From Cladocopium goreaui (lineage: Eukaryota > Sar > Dinophyceae > Suessiales > Symbiodiniaceae), in NCBI GenBank assembly GCA_947184155.2, contig CAMXCT020002001.1, positions 72,001 through 136,000 on the forward strand: 64,000 bases of DNA. Direction: 5' to 3'. Every line of letters begins with the position of its first letter. Positions within the stretch are counted from its first letter, which is position 1. This document shows positions 50,986 through 61,224 of this stretch, piece after piece. The notes under the pieces were generated by a model. That model saw only the letters and a list, made by a program, of their open reading frames with translations, did no database searches and was not told the DNA's origin. The translations under genes were made by a program, and so were the position numbers.

Positions 50986-51128
50986 CACAAGGTTGTGCCA
51001 CCGTTCGATAGCTAAGTTGGTGAACATAACTCCAATAACTATGGTTTATAATTAGTTTATTTATGTGATATATCTATACTTACTATGGTTTATAAACCAA
51101 CTTATAAGTGGGGGGCACCACCTTGCAG
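50986..51128. mobile_element. Family E TIR element (CACAAGGTTG end)
   Basis: CACAAGGTTGTGCCACCG to GGGGGGCACCACCTTG. The interior matches 32690-32820. Confidence 0.75.
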
Positions 51129-51284
51129 TTATAAATGGAATAGCCCATGAATCGGAGACTTACTAAGCGCCAGGGTATTTAACTTGTTCGTGGGATGATC
51201 TGATCCTCAAAGACGGACATCTATAGATATTATATATCTGGGCAAATTATAGTATTCATTCGCTTGATTTCCATCCTCATAAAC

Positions 51285-51740
51285 CTGCGGAGTTTCTGGA
51301 TTGATGAGTCGTTGCATGCGGATTGGCACTTGATCTCCGCCTCCAGCTGCATCTGGGGTATAAATGTAAGCAATGGTTTGTGCTTCATCTGGATCTATTG
51401 ATGGGAACTGAGATGGACGAAACAGGCCGTCACCCAGAACCTCCTCACGGTGGACTGTGTCCATCCAGATCATCCAGGATCCGGACGGAACACTCTGGCC
51501 GTTGGTGAAGCCAGCTGCCAAACGGTGCATCTGGATAATATATGCCTGATTGTGTTGTGTAAGTGATCTTATATGATGCTATGACAGTGGCGGCCAGACC
51601 CGCGTTGTCGTCATTCAAGGAGGCCTCATGCGTAATTTTCGCACGCTCTGTAGTCAATCTGCTGGGGTGGTTCCTGCCTACTGCAGAAGTAGCGAAGGAA
51701 GATATCTTGACTGTAACACCACGTCGAATCATCCCGGAGT
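51285..51740 (-). CDS. Large exon candidate, frame unresolved
   Basis: A minus-strand 456-bp island between TCATGTTTCCAG and CCGCAG|GTTTAT. Three frames carry protein-like text in turn: RYFCSRQEPPQQIDYRACEN; RRGVTVKISSFATSAVGRNH and NDDNAGLAATVIASYKITYT; then QMHRLAAGFTNGQSVPSGSW and PSIDPDEAQTIAYIYTPDAA. No single frame spans it, so there is a short internal intron or a frameshift. Both outer flanks carry GCAAATTATAGTA(A)TTCA, the family H end. Near 50% GC. The domain is unknown. Confidence 0.45.
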
Positions 51741-52006
51741 CTGGAAACATGATGCCGCAAAGAATAGCAAGCAAATTATAGTAATTCACTAACCATGGGC
51801 CGTATTAAATGAAACTATAAGGGGATACTATTAGGGCCATAATGGGAAAGTTTGCCCTATTTAAATGAAACTATTTGGAAATATCTGGCCAACCTTGACC
51901 ATAGTAATGTGGCTAAAGCAACAATAAACCACCCAAATGGATTGATAGTTCATAGCATCCATTTATGGTGATTTTGGTGATGCTTTATTATTGGTTTACC
52001 CACATG

Positions 52007-52093
52007 TCAATGGCCATTCCAGGAACCCAAATTGGAGGTACCTATCATATATAAAACCTATGTAAGGCCTATGTAAGGGGATATACCCCCAAT
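52007..52093. mobile_element. Family G element, truncated, between 22-bp direct repeats
   Basis: TCAATGGCCATTCCAGGAACCC and GGAGGTACCTATCATATA, then the end is lost. ATTTTGGTGATG(C/G)TTTATTATT occurs at 51971-51992 and 52094-52115. Confidence 0.65.
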
Positions 52094-52117
52094 ATTTTGG
52101 TGATGGTTTATTATTCT

Positions 52118-52238
52118 GGGCAAATTATAGTAAATAATTCACGTTCACCGACAAAACTTGCGGCCATTTGGGATGATTCCCCTCTAAACCATGATTCCAG
52201 GCTTCGGGAAAACAGTGAGGGCGTGATGAAATTTACCC
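52118..52238. mobile_element. Family H TIR element
   Basis: GGGCAAATTATAGTAAATAATTCAC to GATGAAATTTACCC. It shares GGCCATTTGGGATGATTCCCC with 20510-20616. Confidence 0.75.
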
Positions 52239-52249
52239 ATATATATATA

Positions 52250-52378
52250 TACAATGTGAGGCCCCCAAGATATCTAAGTATGTTTATAACTCCAATAACT
52301 ATGGTTTATGGTACTTATAACTATAGTTACTGGGGCTTTTGTTAACCAACAAACATAACTGGGGGGCCTCACATTGTA
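52250..52378. mobile_element. Family E TIR element in a TA tract
   Basis: TACAATGTGAGGCCCCC to GGGGGCCTCACATTGTA, with ATATATATA on both sides. Confidence 0.9.
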
Positions 52379-52589
52379 TATATATAACATATATATGCAC
52401 ATGATCCTGGAAGTGAATGTAAATGTTCTTGTAGACCATAAAAATCACGTTGAATCACATCACTTTTCACATCATAGTGTCATCCCGGGAAAGAGAGACA
52501 AGACATGACAAGACACATGAGACAAGAAAACATATGTCACTATTTCACTAGTGATTTACTTTTCGACCTTTCTGGGGATAACTGTGCCC

Positions 52590-52775
52590 ATTAAAAGCCA
52601 TTAAATCAAAATATGCTAGCATTTCTATTGCTTAGATCCCATTAAAACCCATTAAATCCAATTGAAATCCCATTTTCATCTCCTAAAGTTCATGGCCAAT
52701 TCCCACTCAATCCCATTAAAAACCCTCAAATCCTATATTAAATGCCTATTAAATGCCCATTAAAACCAATGAAAT
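52590..52775. repeat. ATTAAATCCC decamer array
   Basis: Words CCATTAAAACCCATTAAATCC and GCCCATTAAAACC. Confidence 0.7.
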
Positions 52776-52817
52776 CTCTTTATGTCCTTCGTGAAACGCG
52801 AATGGTTTTCTGCCTAG

Positions 52818-52895
52818 GCCGCCGCACTAAACGGCTTGGCCATTTCGAGGAGTTCGCTGAATGGAGTCGCTGAGAACCTGCCGAACTTCAACGAG
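52818..52895 (+). CDS. Possible plus-strand exon
   Basis: GGTTTTCTGCCTAG is followed by an open frame AAALNGLAISRSSLNGVAEN then LPNFNEAGT. GAG|GCTGGG could be a GC donor. A GC-rich island. 52896-53430 to its right is AT-rich with no gene. Confidence 0.4.
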
Positions 52896-53438
52896 GCTGG
52901 GACTATAAAACCCATGGAGGATTTAAATAGAATACGTATCATCTATCATGATAATCCCAATCTGATTGATCCACAATATTATATAATATGTATATAATAT
53001 GTATATATGAACCGTAGTATAATAATAATCTATCATAATTTTACGTAAGATTAAAATATATTCATATCCTTCACAGTTTTATAGTCACATAGGACAATAT
53101 ATGCATATCCTTCTGGCTAAATTTTATAATATAATATACTTGAATCATGGGATAAAACCATGGAGGTTTCAAATAATTCTAATATGTATCATTGTATATA
53201 ATCCATAATCCTAATATATCGTTATCTATAATCTATTCAAACTATTTAATCATAATCATAATCTAAATGTAAGGATAATCCATGATACATTATATTTACA
53301 TGGAACAATATAGGGAGTATGAGTCAAAACTTGGGACCCTAGCTGATGGATGTTTATTCCCCTATGCTAATAATAGGTTTGACCCATCGCGTATGGTCAT
53401 GGAATATATTGCAAATTATAATCAATCATAATCTATAT

Positions 53439-53578
53439 CGATGGCCATTTCAGGATCCTAAATTGGAGGTACATACTGTATATAAGGCCTATGTAAGGCC
53501 TATGTGAGGGAATATCCCCACAAAATATGGCCTTATCTGGTACAGTACCTCCATTTTAGGATCCTGGAATTCCCATTG
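53439..53578. mobile_element. Family G TIR element, 8-bp duplication
   Basis: CGATGGCCATTTCAGGATCC to GGATCCTGGAATTCCCATTG, flanked by ATCTATAT (53431-53438 and 53579-53586), a perfect 8-bp duplication. Confidence 0.9.
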
Positions 53579-53586
53579 ATCTATAT

Positions 53587-53689
53587 CTGGTTGGTGGTTG
53601 ACCTACCCCTCTGAAAAATATGAGTTCGTCAGTTGGGATGATGACATTCCCAATATATATGGAAAGAAATGTTCCAAACCACCAACCAG
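53587..53689. mobile_element. Family D TIR element next to family G, 4-bp duplication
   Basis: CTGGTTGGTGG to CCACCAACCAG, flanked by ATAT. It inserted at the end of the duplication made by the family G element. Confidence 0.85.
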
Positions 53690-53838
53690 ATATTCTATCT
53701 ATCAAAAGTATATATAAATGATATATTCATGGAGTAGATGGAATATGGAGTACACAGACAAAATATAATGGAAAATGGAGTATATATAGTATAATGCATG
53801 GGCAATGTTCTACAGTTATGCTGAATTACCCGAATTTT

Positions 53839-54305
53839 TCAAGACCAGTATCCCAAATATGATTGAAATCTTAGGGTCATCTTTAGGGCACTTTTTTGAT
53901 GTTCTAAATTCAGCACAGAGAGAAAGGCCATGGTTATTTTTGCTAAGACGTCCATCCTGGCAAGAAAAGTCAGGTAGGTGGCTGGTGCGACAGCTGCAAG
54001 GAACTCAGTGTTTAGAGCCGCAGCTGCTGACGAAGTAAAAGTAAAGTGCACCGATCGCACCTCGTCAGCCATATACCCATAGGGATGATCCAGAAGACTC
54101 ACAACCCCATGCACGAGAATTGCTGCCGTGCCCATGCGTCGACCTGAGTCTAGCTGCACTGTGGCAGCACCCAGGAGCAAAAGGTTTATCATGTACGAAA
54201 TGATCCGCACAGTGAGGGGATCGCCAGCTGTTGCCCGAACTCCTAGTGCCACAACCACCACGGCTGCCACCAAAATTTCTCCATCTGATGTCTTCACTGC
54301 TCCCG
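53839..54305 (-). CDS. Probable exon of a multi-pass membrane protein
   Basis: The minus strand has the best acceptor of the region, GATTTTCCCGTTTGGTTTTGTCAG at 54306. It is followed by an open frame of about 155 codons: SDGEILVAAVVVVALGVRAT, GDPLTVRIISYMINLLLLGA, AAILVHGVVSLLDHPYGYMA and EFLAAVAPATYLTFLARMDV. Four hydrophobic segments separated by short polar loops suggest a membrane protein. GC is high over 53950-54305 and falls after that, so the true donor is probably near 53950. A second minus frame of 88 codons overlaps but is Ser/Gly/His-rich and less likely. The family is not recognised. Confidence 0.55.
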
Positions 54306-54479
54306 CTGACAAAACCAAACGGGAAAATCAAACATAGCTATAGAAAAGTACTAGTTGGTTTTCCATACGTATCTATTCATGGTTTCTGCGGTTGTGAAAG
54401 CGGTTGACTTTCCATCTGTATATCTATAAAGGATTTGAATAATAGTAGGATTCCAACAGAAATGGTGGTTTTACCATCA

Positions 54480-54650
54480 AAAACGAAAGTCTTCAGGGAT
54501 CCACCACGGGCTGTTCGCGTCATGTTGTGGCACCTTTGGGCCCTTTCGACAACAATCTCCTGGACCCAGGGAAAAGAATGGGCGGTTGTTCGCGAAGGCG
54601 AATTGGAATGGGACAGTGGTAAAACACCAACCATTACCCTCTGGTTATTT
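54480..54650. CDS. Coding-like island, strand undecided
   Basis: Plus: after AAAGTCTTCAG a frame reads DPPRAVRVMLWHLWALSTTI then SWTQGKEWAVVREGELEWDS up to G|GTAAAA. Minus: after CTTTTCCCTGGGTCCAG a 26-bp piece EIVVERAQR ends at AAAG|GTGCCA, and a 105-codon frame is open. Both have good borders. Confidence 0.35.
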
Positions 54651-54741
54651 AACATAGCCATGGACAGATCCACCATTCTTAATAGGTAAACCAACTATAA
54701 ATGGGCCATTTTCCATGGCTATGTTAAATAACCATAGGGTA
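54635..54741. mobile_element. Family A TIR element
   Basis: TACCCTCTGGTTATTTAACATAGCC to GGCTATGTTAAATAACCATAGGGTA; arms of about 25 bp. Confidence 0.85.
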
Positions 54742-54939
54742 AATTGAATATCACATATCTAATCTGACAACCTATTGGAAAAAAACTATTGGAATACCAT
54801 GAATGTAAACTTTTGGAATATCTTTGATGCGGAAAAACCCTGATGAATTACGGTAAAAATTAGCAGCCCCCCCAAATGAAACATGGGTCAGTGTGTCTGA
54901 AAAAAGGGCAATACTCCAAAAATACATCATTAAAAAAAC

Positions 54940-55928
54940 AATTACTTCACTTCGAATGATCCCCACCATGGCATTTATACATTTTCTTACTGGCAAATCT
55001 TCTGGCATTCTATCTGACATATCTTCTGGCATTCTATCTGACATTCTATCTGGCATATCTTCTGGCATATGTTCTGGCATATCTTCTGGCATATCTTCTG
55101 GCATTCTATCTGGCAAATCTTCTGGCAATCTATCTGGCATATCTTCCGGCATTCTATCTGACATTCTATCTGGCATATCTTCTGACATTCTATCTTACAT
55201 ATCTTCTGACATTCTTTCTGGCATATCTTCTGACATTCTGTCTGGCATATCTTCTGACATTCTATCTGACTTATCTTCTGGCATTCTATCTGGCATTCTA
55301 TCTGGCATATCTTCTGGCATATGATCTGGCATATCTTCTGGCGTATCTTCTGGCAATCTATCTGGCATATCTTCCGGCATTCTATCTGACATTCTATCTG
55401 GCATATCTTCTGACATTCTATCTTACATATCTTCTGACATTCTTTCTGGCATATCTTCTGACATTCTATCTGACATATCTTCTGACATTCTCTCTGGCAT
55501 ATCTTCTGACATTCTGTCTGGCATATCTTCTGACATTCTTTCGGGCATTCTATCTGGCATATCTTCTGACATTCTATCTGACATCTTTTCTTCCCGTTGA
55601 GGTCCGGCAGTGCCCACTGCGATCTGGAAGTCGCGGTTGAGGTCCGGCAGTGCCCACTAAAATCTGGAGCTCGCGGTTGAGGTCCGGCAGTGCCCACTGC
55701 GACCTGGAAGTCGCGGTTGAGGTCCGGCAGTGCCCACTGCGATCTGCAACTCGCAGTTGAGGTCCGGCAGTGCCCACTGGGATCTGGAGCTCGCGGTGGA
55801 GGTCCGGCTGTGCCCACTGGGATCTGGACTGCGAGGAGGAGGACGAGGAGGAGATGGAGGAGGAGGCGGAGGAGGAGGAGAACAGCTCTGATAAAATCTA
55901 ACAACCCTCACCTGGCAGGTGGGAAAAC
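54940..55928 (+). mobile_element. Composite element J, copy 3
   Basis: The 5' block TTACTTCACTTCGAATGATCC matches copy 1. Then come the 12-bp array (54990-55590), five to six 40-bp units (55599-55830) with the copy 1 sequence, a GGAGGA block and the fixed 3' end AAAATCTAACAACCCTCACCTGGCAGG. The minus strand again has a long open frame (305 codons, hydrophobic then CQKICQIE cycles) that starts at TTG, not ATG. Confidence 0.8.
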
Positions 55929-56066
55929 AAATATTGACATCATTGGTGATTATTTTTTTTGGGGTACTACATCGTCCAACAAAAAACATTGTAGTTAACA
56001 AAAATGGATGTATCAAAAAGAAATACATTGGCTTCGAATCAACACAAATCCAACATGTTTTTTTGT

Positions 56067-56213
56067 CAATGGGAATTTCAGGATCCTAAATTGGAGGTAC
56101 CTACCATATGTAAGGCCTATATCAGGCCTAAATTTCAGGGAATATCCCCACAAAATATGGCCCAAAATATTGTACTGACGTACCTCCATTTTAGGATCCT
56201 GAAATTCCCATTG
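56067..56213. mobile_element. Family G TIR element
   Basis: CAATGGGAATTTCAGGATCC to GGATCCTGAAATTCCCATTG. Confidence 0.85.
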
Positions 56214-56485
56214 ATTTGGGGGAGAAAGTGGATCACCCAACTCAAGTGAGAGTTCAGCATGGTTTAACCATCAATACCCGTGTGGCTTTGGCTAATGATG
56301 TGCACACTTGGTCCCCAATTTAACTGCCAAGTACGCCTTAGATGCAAGTCAATGGATTGGTGTTGTTGGGAAAACCGAAACCGGAAACCATCGATGTTCC
56401 CATTAAATAATGGGCTTAAACCTGTCATTTTTCCCCTTAAAACCAATCCATTGAGCCAGGTAAGTAATACTTCCATGCAATCATG

Positions 56486-56630
56486 TCCTTTTGGTAGAAA
56501 TAGGTAGCGGGGCCGGGAGCTGGTATACCATCTATCAAATCTATCATCATAGAAACCTGTGGTTCAAAGGGTAAACAAACCCTTCTATCAATCAACCAGT
56601 GGGAATTTGGGACATCTGGCAACTTCCACG
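56486..56630. repeat. Family R repeat, copy 2
   Basis: Homologous to 22499-22625; see that entry for the shared words. Confidence 0.65.
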
Positions 56631-56745
56631 GGGGCTGCCCAACGGATACACGGATGGGTTCAATGGACTTTCGGGGTGGTCTGGGAATCGTTGAAGCGTT
56701 GGATGAATGGCCGAGGTCCCCGTTTTCGGAATCGCGTTCTCTCTT
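56630..56745 (-). CDS. Probable exon, unknown protein
   Basis: A minus frame is open across the GC-rich island: RDSENGDLGHSSNASTIPRP, then PRKSIEPIRVSVGQPPWKLP. The upstream CCCCCAAG could be an acceptor and CATCC|GTGTAT a donor. Part of a 133-codon open frame. Pro/Ser-rich and probably unstructured. Confidence 0.4.
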
Positions 56746-57039
56746 GGGGGCCACATAACTCCAAGAACCATAGGAAAATGTGGGTTTAATGAGATTCATA
56801 CCTGATTTATAGATAGCTAAGTTGGTTAATAACTCCAATAACTATGCTTTTTATGATACGCAAATAACTATATCTGGTTGGTTGAGCCACCCCTCTGAAA
56901 AATATGAGTTCGTCAATGGGATGATGATTATCCCATATGGAAAATAAAATTCATGTTCCAAACTGCCAAACCACCAACCAGATATGATATTCATGGGGTT
57001 TATAAACCAATAAACATAACTGGGTGGCACCGCATTGTA
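56745..57039. mobile_element. Family E element carrying a nested family D element
   Basis: Family E words (TTGGGGGCCACATAAC, GATAGCTAAGTTGG, ATGATACGCAAATAACTAT) are interrupted by the D element 56874-56981, then continue as GATATTCATGGGGTTTATAAACC to GGTGGCACCGCATTGTA. Confidence 0.75.
56874..56981. mobile_element. Family D TIR element, nested, 4-bp duplication
   Basis: CTGGTTGGTTGAGCC to AAACCACCAACCAG, flanked by ATAT (56870-56873 and 56982-56985). Confidence 0.85.
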
Positions 57040-57141
57040 ACCCATGAGTAAAAACCACTAGTCAAACTGGCTCGCAAAGGTTGGTAAATGTCCGATTTCT
57101 TGAGCACCCAACAAAAATGGGGGTATAATCTCCAACAAACC

Positions 57142-57276
57142 CTTACAAAGTGGGGCCCCCGTTTACGATAGCTAAGTTGGTGAACATATCTCCAATAACT
57201 ATGGTTCATGATACGCAAAAAACTATGGTATTCATGAGGTTTATAAACCCATTTATAACTGGGGGGGCATCACATA
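57142..57276. mobile_element. Family E TIR element
   Basis: TTACAAAGTGGGGCCCCCG to CTGGGGGGGCATCACATAG. The interior is intact and gives the empty-site sequence for the nested copy at 56745. Confidence 0.75.
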
Positions 57277-57299
57277 GCACTATACTTTTTCTTAAGCGA

Positions 57300-57670
57300 T
57301 GTTCAAAACTCCCATTGTACGGGACATGGACCGAACCTATCCGATTGTTCCATGGGGTTGCAATCCACTTACCAGTTGTAGCAATTCTAAATCCTCTGTC
57401 TGGGGTTGGAAAAGGTGGGGGTTGCGATAACGTTACACCCAAATAAATTTGTGGTAGTAAATGATATAGAAATACACACGCACAATATACATATGATATC
57501 ATACAATTCAGAATGGGTCTCTTTGTGAAATCATGACATTGAAACCTCTCTTGACAGTTCCACATGTTCTCTGCAAAAACTGCGAAAGAAAACAGGCAAA
57601 CATATAATGGAAGCAACATTGCAATGCACTTCAGAGGGTGTACTCTATACATTGCTACTGCCACAGTCAT
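57300..57670 (-). CDS. Minus-strand exons with strong splice sites
   Basis: Within one 154-codon open frame two splice-like sites are visible on the minus strand. ATGTTTGCCTGTTTTCTTTCGCAG precedes VFAENMWNCQER. Further on, CTTTTCCAACCCCAG precedes DRGFRIATT and then CTG|GTAAGT, a consensus donor. The first ATG (57670, MTVAVAMYRVHPLKCIAMLL) gives a hydrophobic start that could be a signal peptide if it is an exon. Short pieces, so the model is tentative. Confidence 0.4.
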
Positions 57671-57904
57671 GATCAGCTCGTTTGACCCACTTAGTCACTA
57701 GCTGTACAGTCGTTAAATCGTTAAGTCCTGATGTTGAAGTATTGTGCTGCAATATCACTCTTCTAGCATCTATCCTGATGGGGACATCGGTCAGTTCACC
57801 CTAGCTCTGAAGCTTACTTTGCTACAAGGGGAGGACTCCAACAGATAGCTGAGTTGATGCACATAACTTGGTCAACTAGTGAAACTATGGGGGATGTGTA
57901 GCAT

Positions 57905-58046
57905 CAATGGGAATTCCAGGATCCTAAAATGGAGGTACTGTACCATATAAGGCCATATTTTGAGGGTATATCCCCTTACATAGGCCTGAACCATAGGCCT
58001 TATATATGGTAGGTACCTCCAATTTAGGATCCTGAAATTCCCATTG
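57905..58046. mobile_element. Family G TIR element
   Basis: CAATGGGAATTCCAGGATCC to GGATCCTGAAATTCCCATTG. Confidence 0.85.
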
Positions 58047-58184
58047 ATACAGTATAACCATTGGTTTATAAACCCCCAAAAAACTATAGAATTATAGATA
58101 TCACCTATAAACCATAGGTATTATCATATACCCAGAACTATATCACTGATTCCCATTGATAGCATTGTGTACCTATGCCATCCT

Positions 58185-58305
58185 ATGCCGTTAATGGGTA
58201 CCCGATCTGTTGATCTGTCCACAAAACGCCCCTGTTCTCCTGCCGTCGGTCCCTGAAGTTCCTCAATGCGACGATGGCCACGGCTAGGGGACCATATGGG
58301 TCATG
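58185..58305 (-). CDS. Probable exon, unknown protein
   Basis: The minus strand reads from CATTTGCAAAG through RHDPYGPLAVAIVALRNFRD then RRQENRGVLWTDQQIGYPLT to TAG. A clear GC-rich island in AT-rich DNA. It contains several GT dinucleotides, so the frame may end earlier by splicing. Confidence 0.45.
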
Positions 58306-58364
58306 TCTTTGCAAATGGATACGCTTGAACTTTGGAAGAAACAGGAAGGACCCCTAGTTACAAC

Positions 58365-58530
58365 TTATAATTTAATATATAATGTATAATAAATAATAAA
58401 TAATATATAATGTATAATACATAAAATATAATATATATATATATACTAATATATAATATATAATATAATATATAACATATAATATATAATATATAATATA
58501 TAATATATATGATATATAATATGATATGTA
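58365..58530. repeat. AT-rich simple repeat
   Basis: TATAATATATAATA-type sequence. Confidence 0.9.
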
Positions 58531-58987
58531 ATCTGATTTTTAAAAACAACTCATCCATCTGTGGACATTAATTTCCCTATCTTTCCTGGTTACCAATTTT
58601 TCGTGTCCCTGGGGGGTGCATCTTGGGAATCGGAAGTCGTGACTGGAACCATCTATGACAATTCAAAAAAATGTGGGCTATCTTCCACTCATTTAACTGG
58701 GTTTATATAGGGATTATACAAGGATTATGGATGATTATGGGATGATTAATGGAATGATTAATGTAACATATTGAAACACTATAAATTTGTTAAGTGGATT
58801 GTCTTCAATTAGACAATAGTGTAACACATTAGACAATAGTATAAAATTTGTTACACTATAAATTCAATAGTGGTGCTTCTATGACAATATGACCACTCAT
58901 TTAACTGGGTGATGATGGCTTATATAAGGTTTATATAGGGATTATAAAAGGATTATGGGATGATTAATGGAATGATTAATGTATCAT

Positions 58988-59128
58988 CTGCTTGGTGGTT
59001 TCAACCTACCCCTCTGAAAAATGATGAGTGAGTTACAGTTGGGATTATGACATTCCCATATATATGTATATGTATATATATATATATGAAATGGAACAAT
59101 AAAAGCCATGTTCCAAACCACCAACCAG
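58988..59128. mobile_element. Family D element expanded by (AT)n
   Basis: CTGCTTGGTGGTTTCAACC to CCACCAACCAG with a TATATGTATA run inside. It is followed by ATTATTAACC repeats (59130-59172) and a D right half (59197-59219). Confidence 0.7.
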
Positions 59129-59237
59129 CGATTATTAACCATTATTAACCATTATTAACCATGATTAACCATCATTACCCCATGCATTTCACCAACGTTC
59201 CAGTCACCACCAACCAGATGGGCTTATGAAATACACG

Positions 59238-59289
59238 GATCCAACGTGGGAGGCACGGACGCGCATCCAAGGATTCGGCCCTGGAAATT
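59238..59289 (-). CDS. Possible 52-bp exon
   Basis: Minus: AAAATTTCCAG, then an open frame (PNPWMRVRASHVGS or the next frame), then GATCC|GTGTAT. Confidence 0.3.
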
Positions 59290-59347
59290 TTCCAGTCCTA
59301 AGTATACTGAGATCAACCTGAGTCTGGGTATCATCATGTATCATCCC

Positions 59348-59467
59348 TACAGTTGTGGCCATTTATTTATTAGTTATAACTGGTTACTTCTATGGGATTA
59401 TACATTCTATAAATGGGGTTAGTTCAGTACTTGTAACTTATAACTGGTATTTGGGGCCATAACTGTA
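59348..59467. mobile_element. Family C TIR element
   Basis: TACAGTTGTGGCC to GGGGCCATAACTGTA. Confidence 0.8.
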
Positions 59468-59559
59468 TAGCCATCGCCTAATTCGATCCAATCCTCAGGT
59501 TGTTGATGAGACTGCCACTGGCACCTCACATGCTCTCCTTTATCATTCATTTGGGTGAT

Positions 59560-59655
59560 ATTGTCAATGGATTGATTCAAGGGAAAATCTACAGGAAACC
59601 ATAGATTTTCCCATGAAATATAGGGCTTTCCTGTAAATTTTCCCTTAAACCAATC
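59560..59655. repeat. Inverted repeat AATGGATTGATT..AATCCATT
   Basis: CAATGGATTGATTCAAGGGAAAAT and ATTTTCCCTTAAACCAATCCATTG, with a second nested pair (GGAAAATCTACAGGAAA and TTTCCTGTAAATTTTCC). A foldback and probably another TIR family. Confidence 0.6.
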
Positions 59656-59740
59656 CATTGATATTGATCTTGGATACTGGATAATCTATTAATATACTAC
59701 TTAGGTGATAGTCACCAATACCATTCAATTTTTCTGATAC

Positions 59741-59849
59741 TACCCTTTGGTTATTTAACATAGCCATGGTATAGATTGCCCATAGAAATAGATGGTTTAC
59801 CTATTAAAAATGATGATTTTCCATGGCTATGTTTGTTTACCAGAGGGTG
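59741..59849. mobile_element. Family A TIR element
   Basis: TACCCTTTGGTTATTTAACATAGCCATGG to CCATGGCTATGTTTGTTTACCAGAGGGTG. Confidence 0.8.
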
Positions 59850-60004
59850 ACAGGATTTTAATTCTTGTTTTGGGGTCTCCAACCATGAACTTTGGGAGGT
59901 AACCTTAAAGATGTGGATCTATGTCAGGTGTGGCAAACAAATAGTTAGGAAAACATGTGTTTTTTCATGGAACTAATGGGAATTCATGGGATTTCATTAT
60001 ATTT

Positions 60005-60260
60005 TTTGTTGGCTAAGTTTCCAATAACTATTAAGGTATATGTACTTATAACTACAGCATTCATGGGGTTAGAGACCAACAAACACAACTGCGGGCCCCA
60101 CATTGTACTTGGTTTATGATACAGAAGTTTGTTTATAACTCCAATAACTAGGACTTGTTTTTCGGATCTGTGGTGGGTTTATATCTGCGGTTGAAAAAGC
60201 GCTGATGTTTTTTTTCCACCAGCTTAAGGCTTAATGATAAATGGGGGTCGCACTTTGTAG
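60005..60260. mobile_element. Family E elements, decayed
   Basis: GTTGGCTAAGTTTCCAATAAC to GCGGGCCCCACATTGTA (60108). Then a second remnant runs to GGGGGTCGCACTTTGTA (60258). Confidence 0.5.
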
Positions 60261-60424
60261 GTATAGTTCATTTCAATATTTGTAAAATCCACGTGTCCAA
60301 GTGTTGCTTCTTTTTGAGGTTACCATCTACAGGCTTGTCTGAAGATAGGGTACCTCAAAGAAAAGATGCTCAATCATCAATTTGTAATTTAAACTCCAAT
60401 TTTTACGTATCCCTGTTTCCCCCA

Positions 60425-60605
60425 CTGCATAATATTTCATGAAATCCCATAAAACCACCATGAAATCCAAATAAAACCCAAGCCAATCCCTATGAAATCC
60501 CAGATCCCATTAAATCCCAATGAATTCATACGTATACCCATGAAATTCCACTGAAATCCCAATTGAACCCCATCAAATCCACGATAAATTCCGTTAAACC
60601 ACCAT
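60425..60605. repeat. Decamer array (AAATCCCAT type)
   Basis: ATGAAATCCC and ATTAAATCCC units. The inverse type GGGATTTCATGGG fills 60740-61010. Confidence 0.75.
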
Positions 60606-60657
60606 GACCAGCAAAAATTCCCCATAAACCATGGGATATCTGCTCCAATACCCCTAC

Positions 60658-60729
60658 CATCGCTGGGTCACTGGGTGAAACTTCCTCTGAGACAGTTTCC
60701 ATGTTTTCCTCAAGCGCGCGGCTGGCTCC
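60658..60729 (-). CDS. Probable 72-bp internal exon (24 codons)
   Basis: Minus: CATCCCACTAG, then GASRALEENMETVSEEVSPS and DPAM, then ATG|GTAGGG. Exactly 24 codons in phase. Acidic and helical in its first half. The most upstream of the minus-strand exon candidates of 46-61 kb. Confidence 0.45.
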
Positions 60730-61132
60730 CTAGTGGGATGTGAAAATCCATGGTTCGTTTGTGGGAATCATGGATCTCATGGGATTTCACAGGACTTTAG
60801 ATGGTTTCAGTGGGATTTAAGAAAGGATCTTAAATGGTTTTAATGTGGTGTTTTATAGGAATTTGAATGGTTTCAATGGGATTCTATGGGGTTTGATGGA
60901 ATTAAGAAGTTTATTGGGATATAGTAGATAGATATACACTATTAATATGGGGAGATAGTGGGATTTAATTTGATTCACCAGCCCACATTTAATGGAACTA
61001 ATGGGATATAATATGATTAACAACTTAACAACATAGTAGTTTCACGATGTTTCACGTTGGTTTATCAGTGGGGTGCAAGAGGGAGTTGATAGAGTTTGGT
61101 TTAACGGAATGATATATATATATATACACTTA

Positions 61133-61224
61133 ACCCATATGCTCCATGTATGGAATATTTACCTACATTTACCCCAAAAAATGCCCATATGTAGGTAAAT
61201 ATTCCATACATCGAGCATCTGGGT
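61133..61224. repeat. Long inverted repeat, ~36-bp arms
   Basis: ACCCATATGCTCCATGTATGG to its near-complement CCATACATCGAGCATCTGGGT, with AATATTTACCTACAT and its complement inside. The loop is about 20 bp. A likely TIR element of a family seen only once here. Confidence 0.8.

Noticed and set aside
54987..55904. 305-codon minus ORF with a signal-peptide-like start
   Set aside because: It begins at TTG, its hydrophobic start comes from the GGAGGA purine block, and the rest follows the J arrays. Kept only as a low-interest observation.
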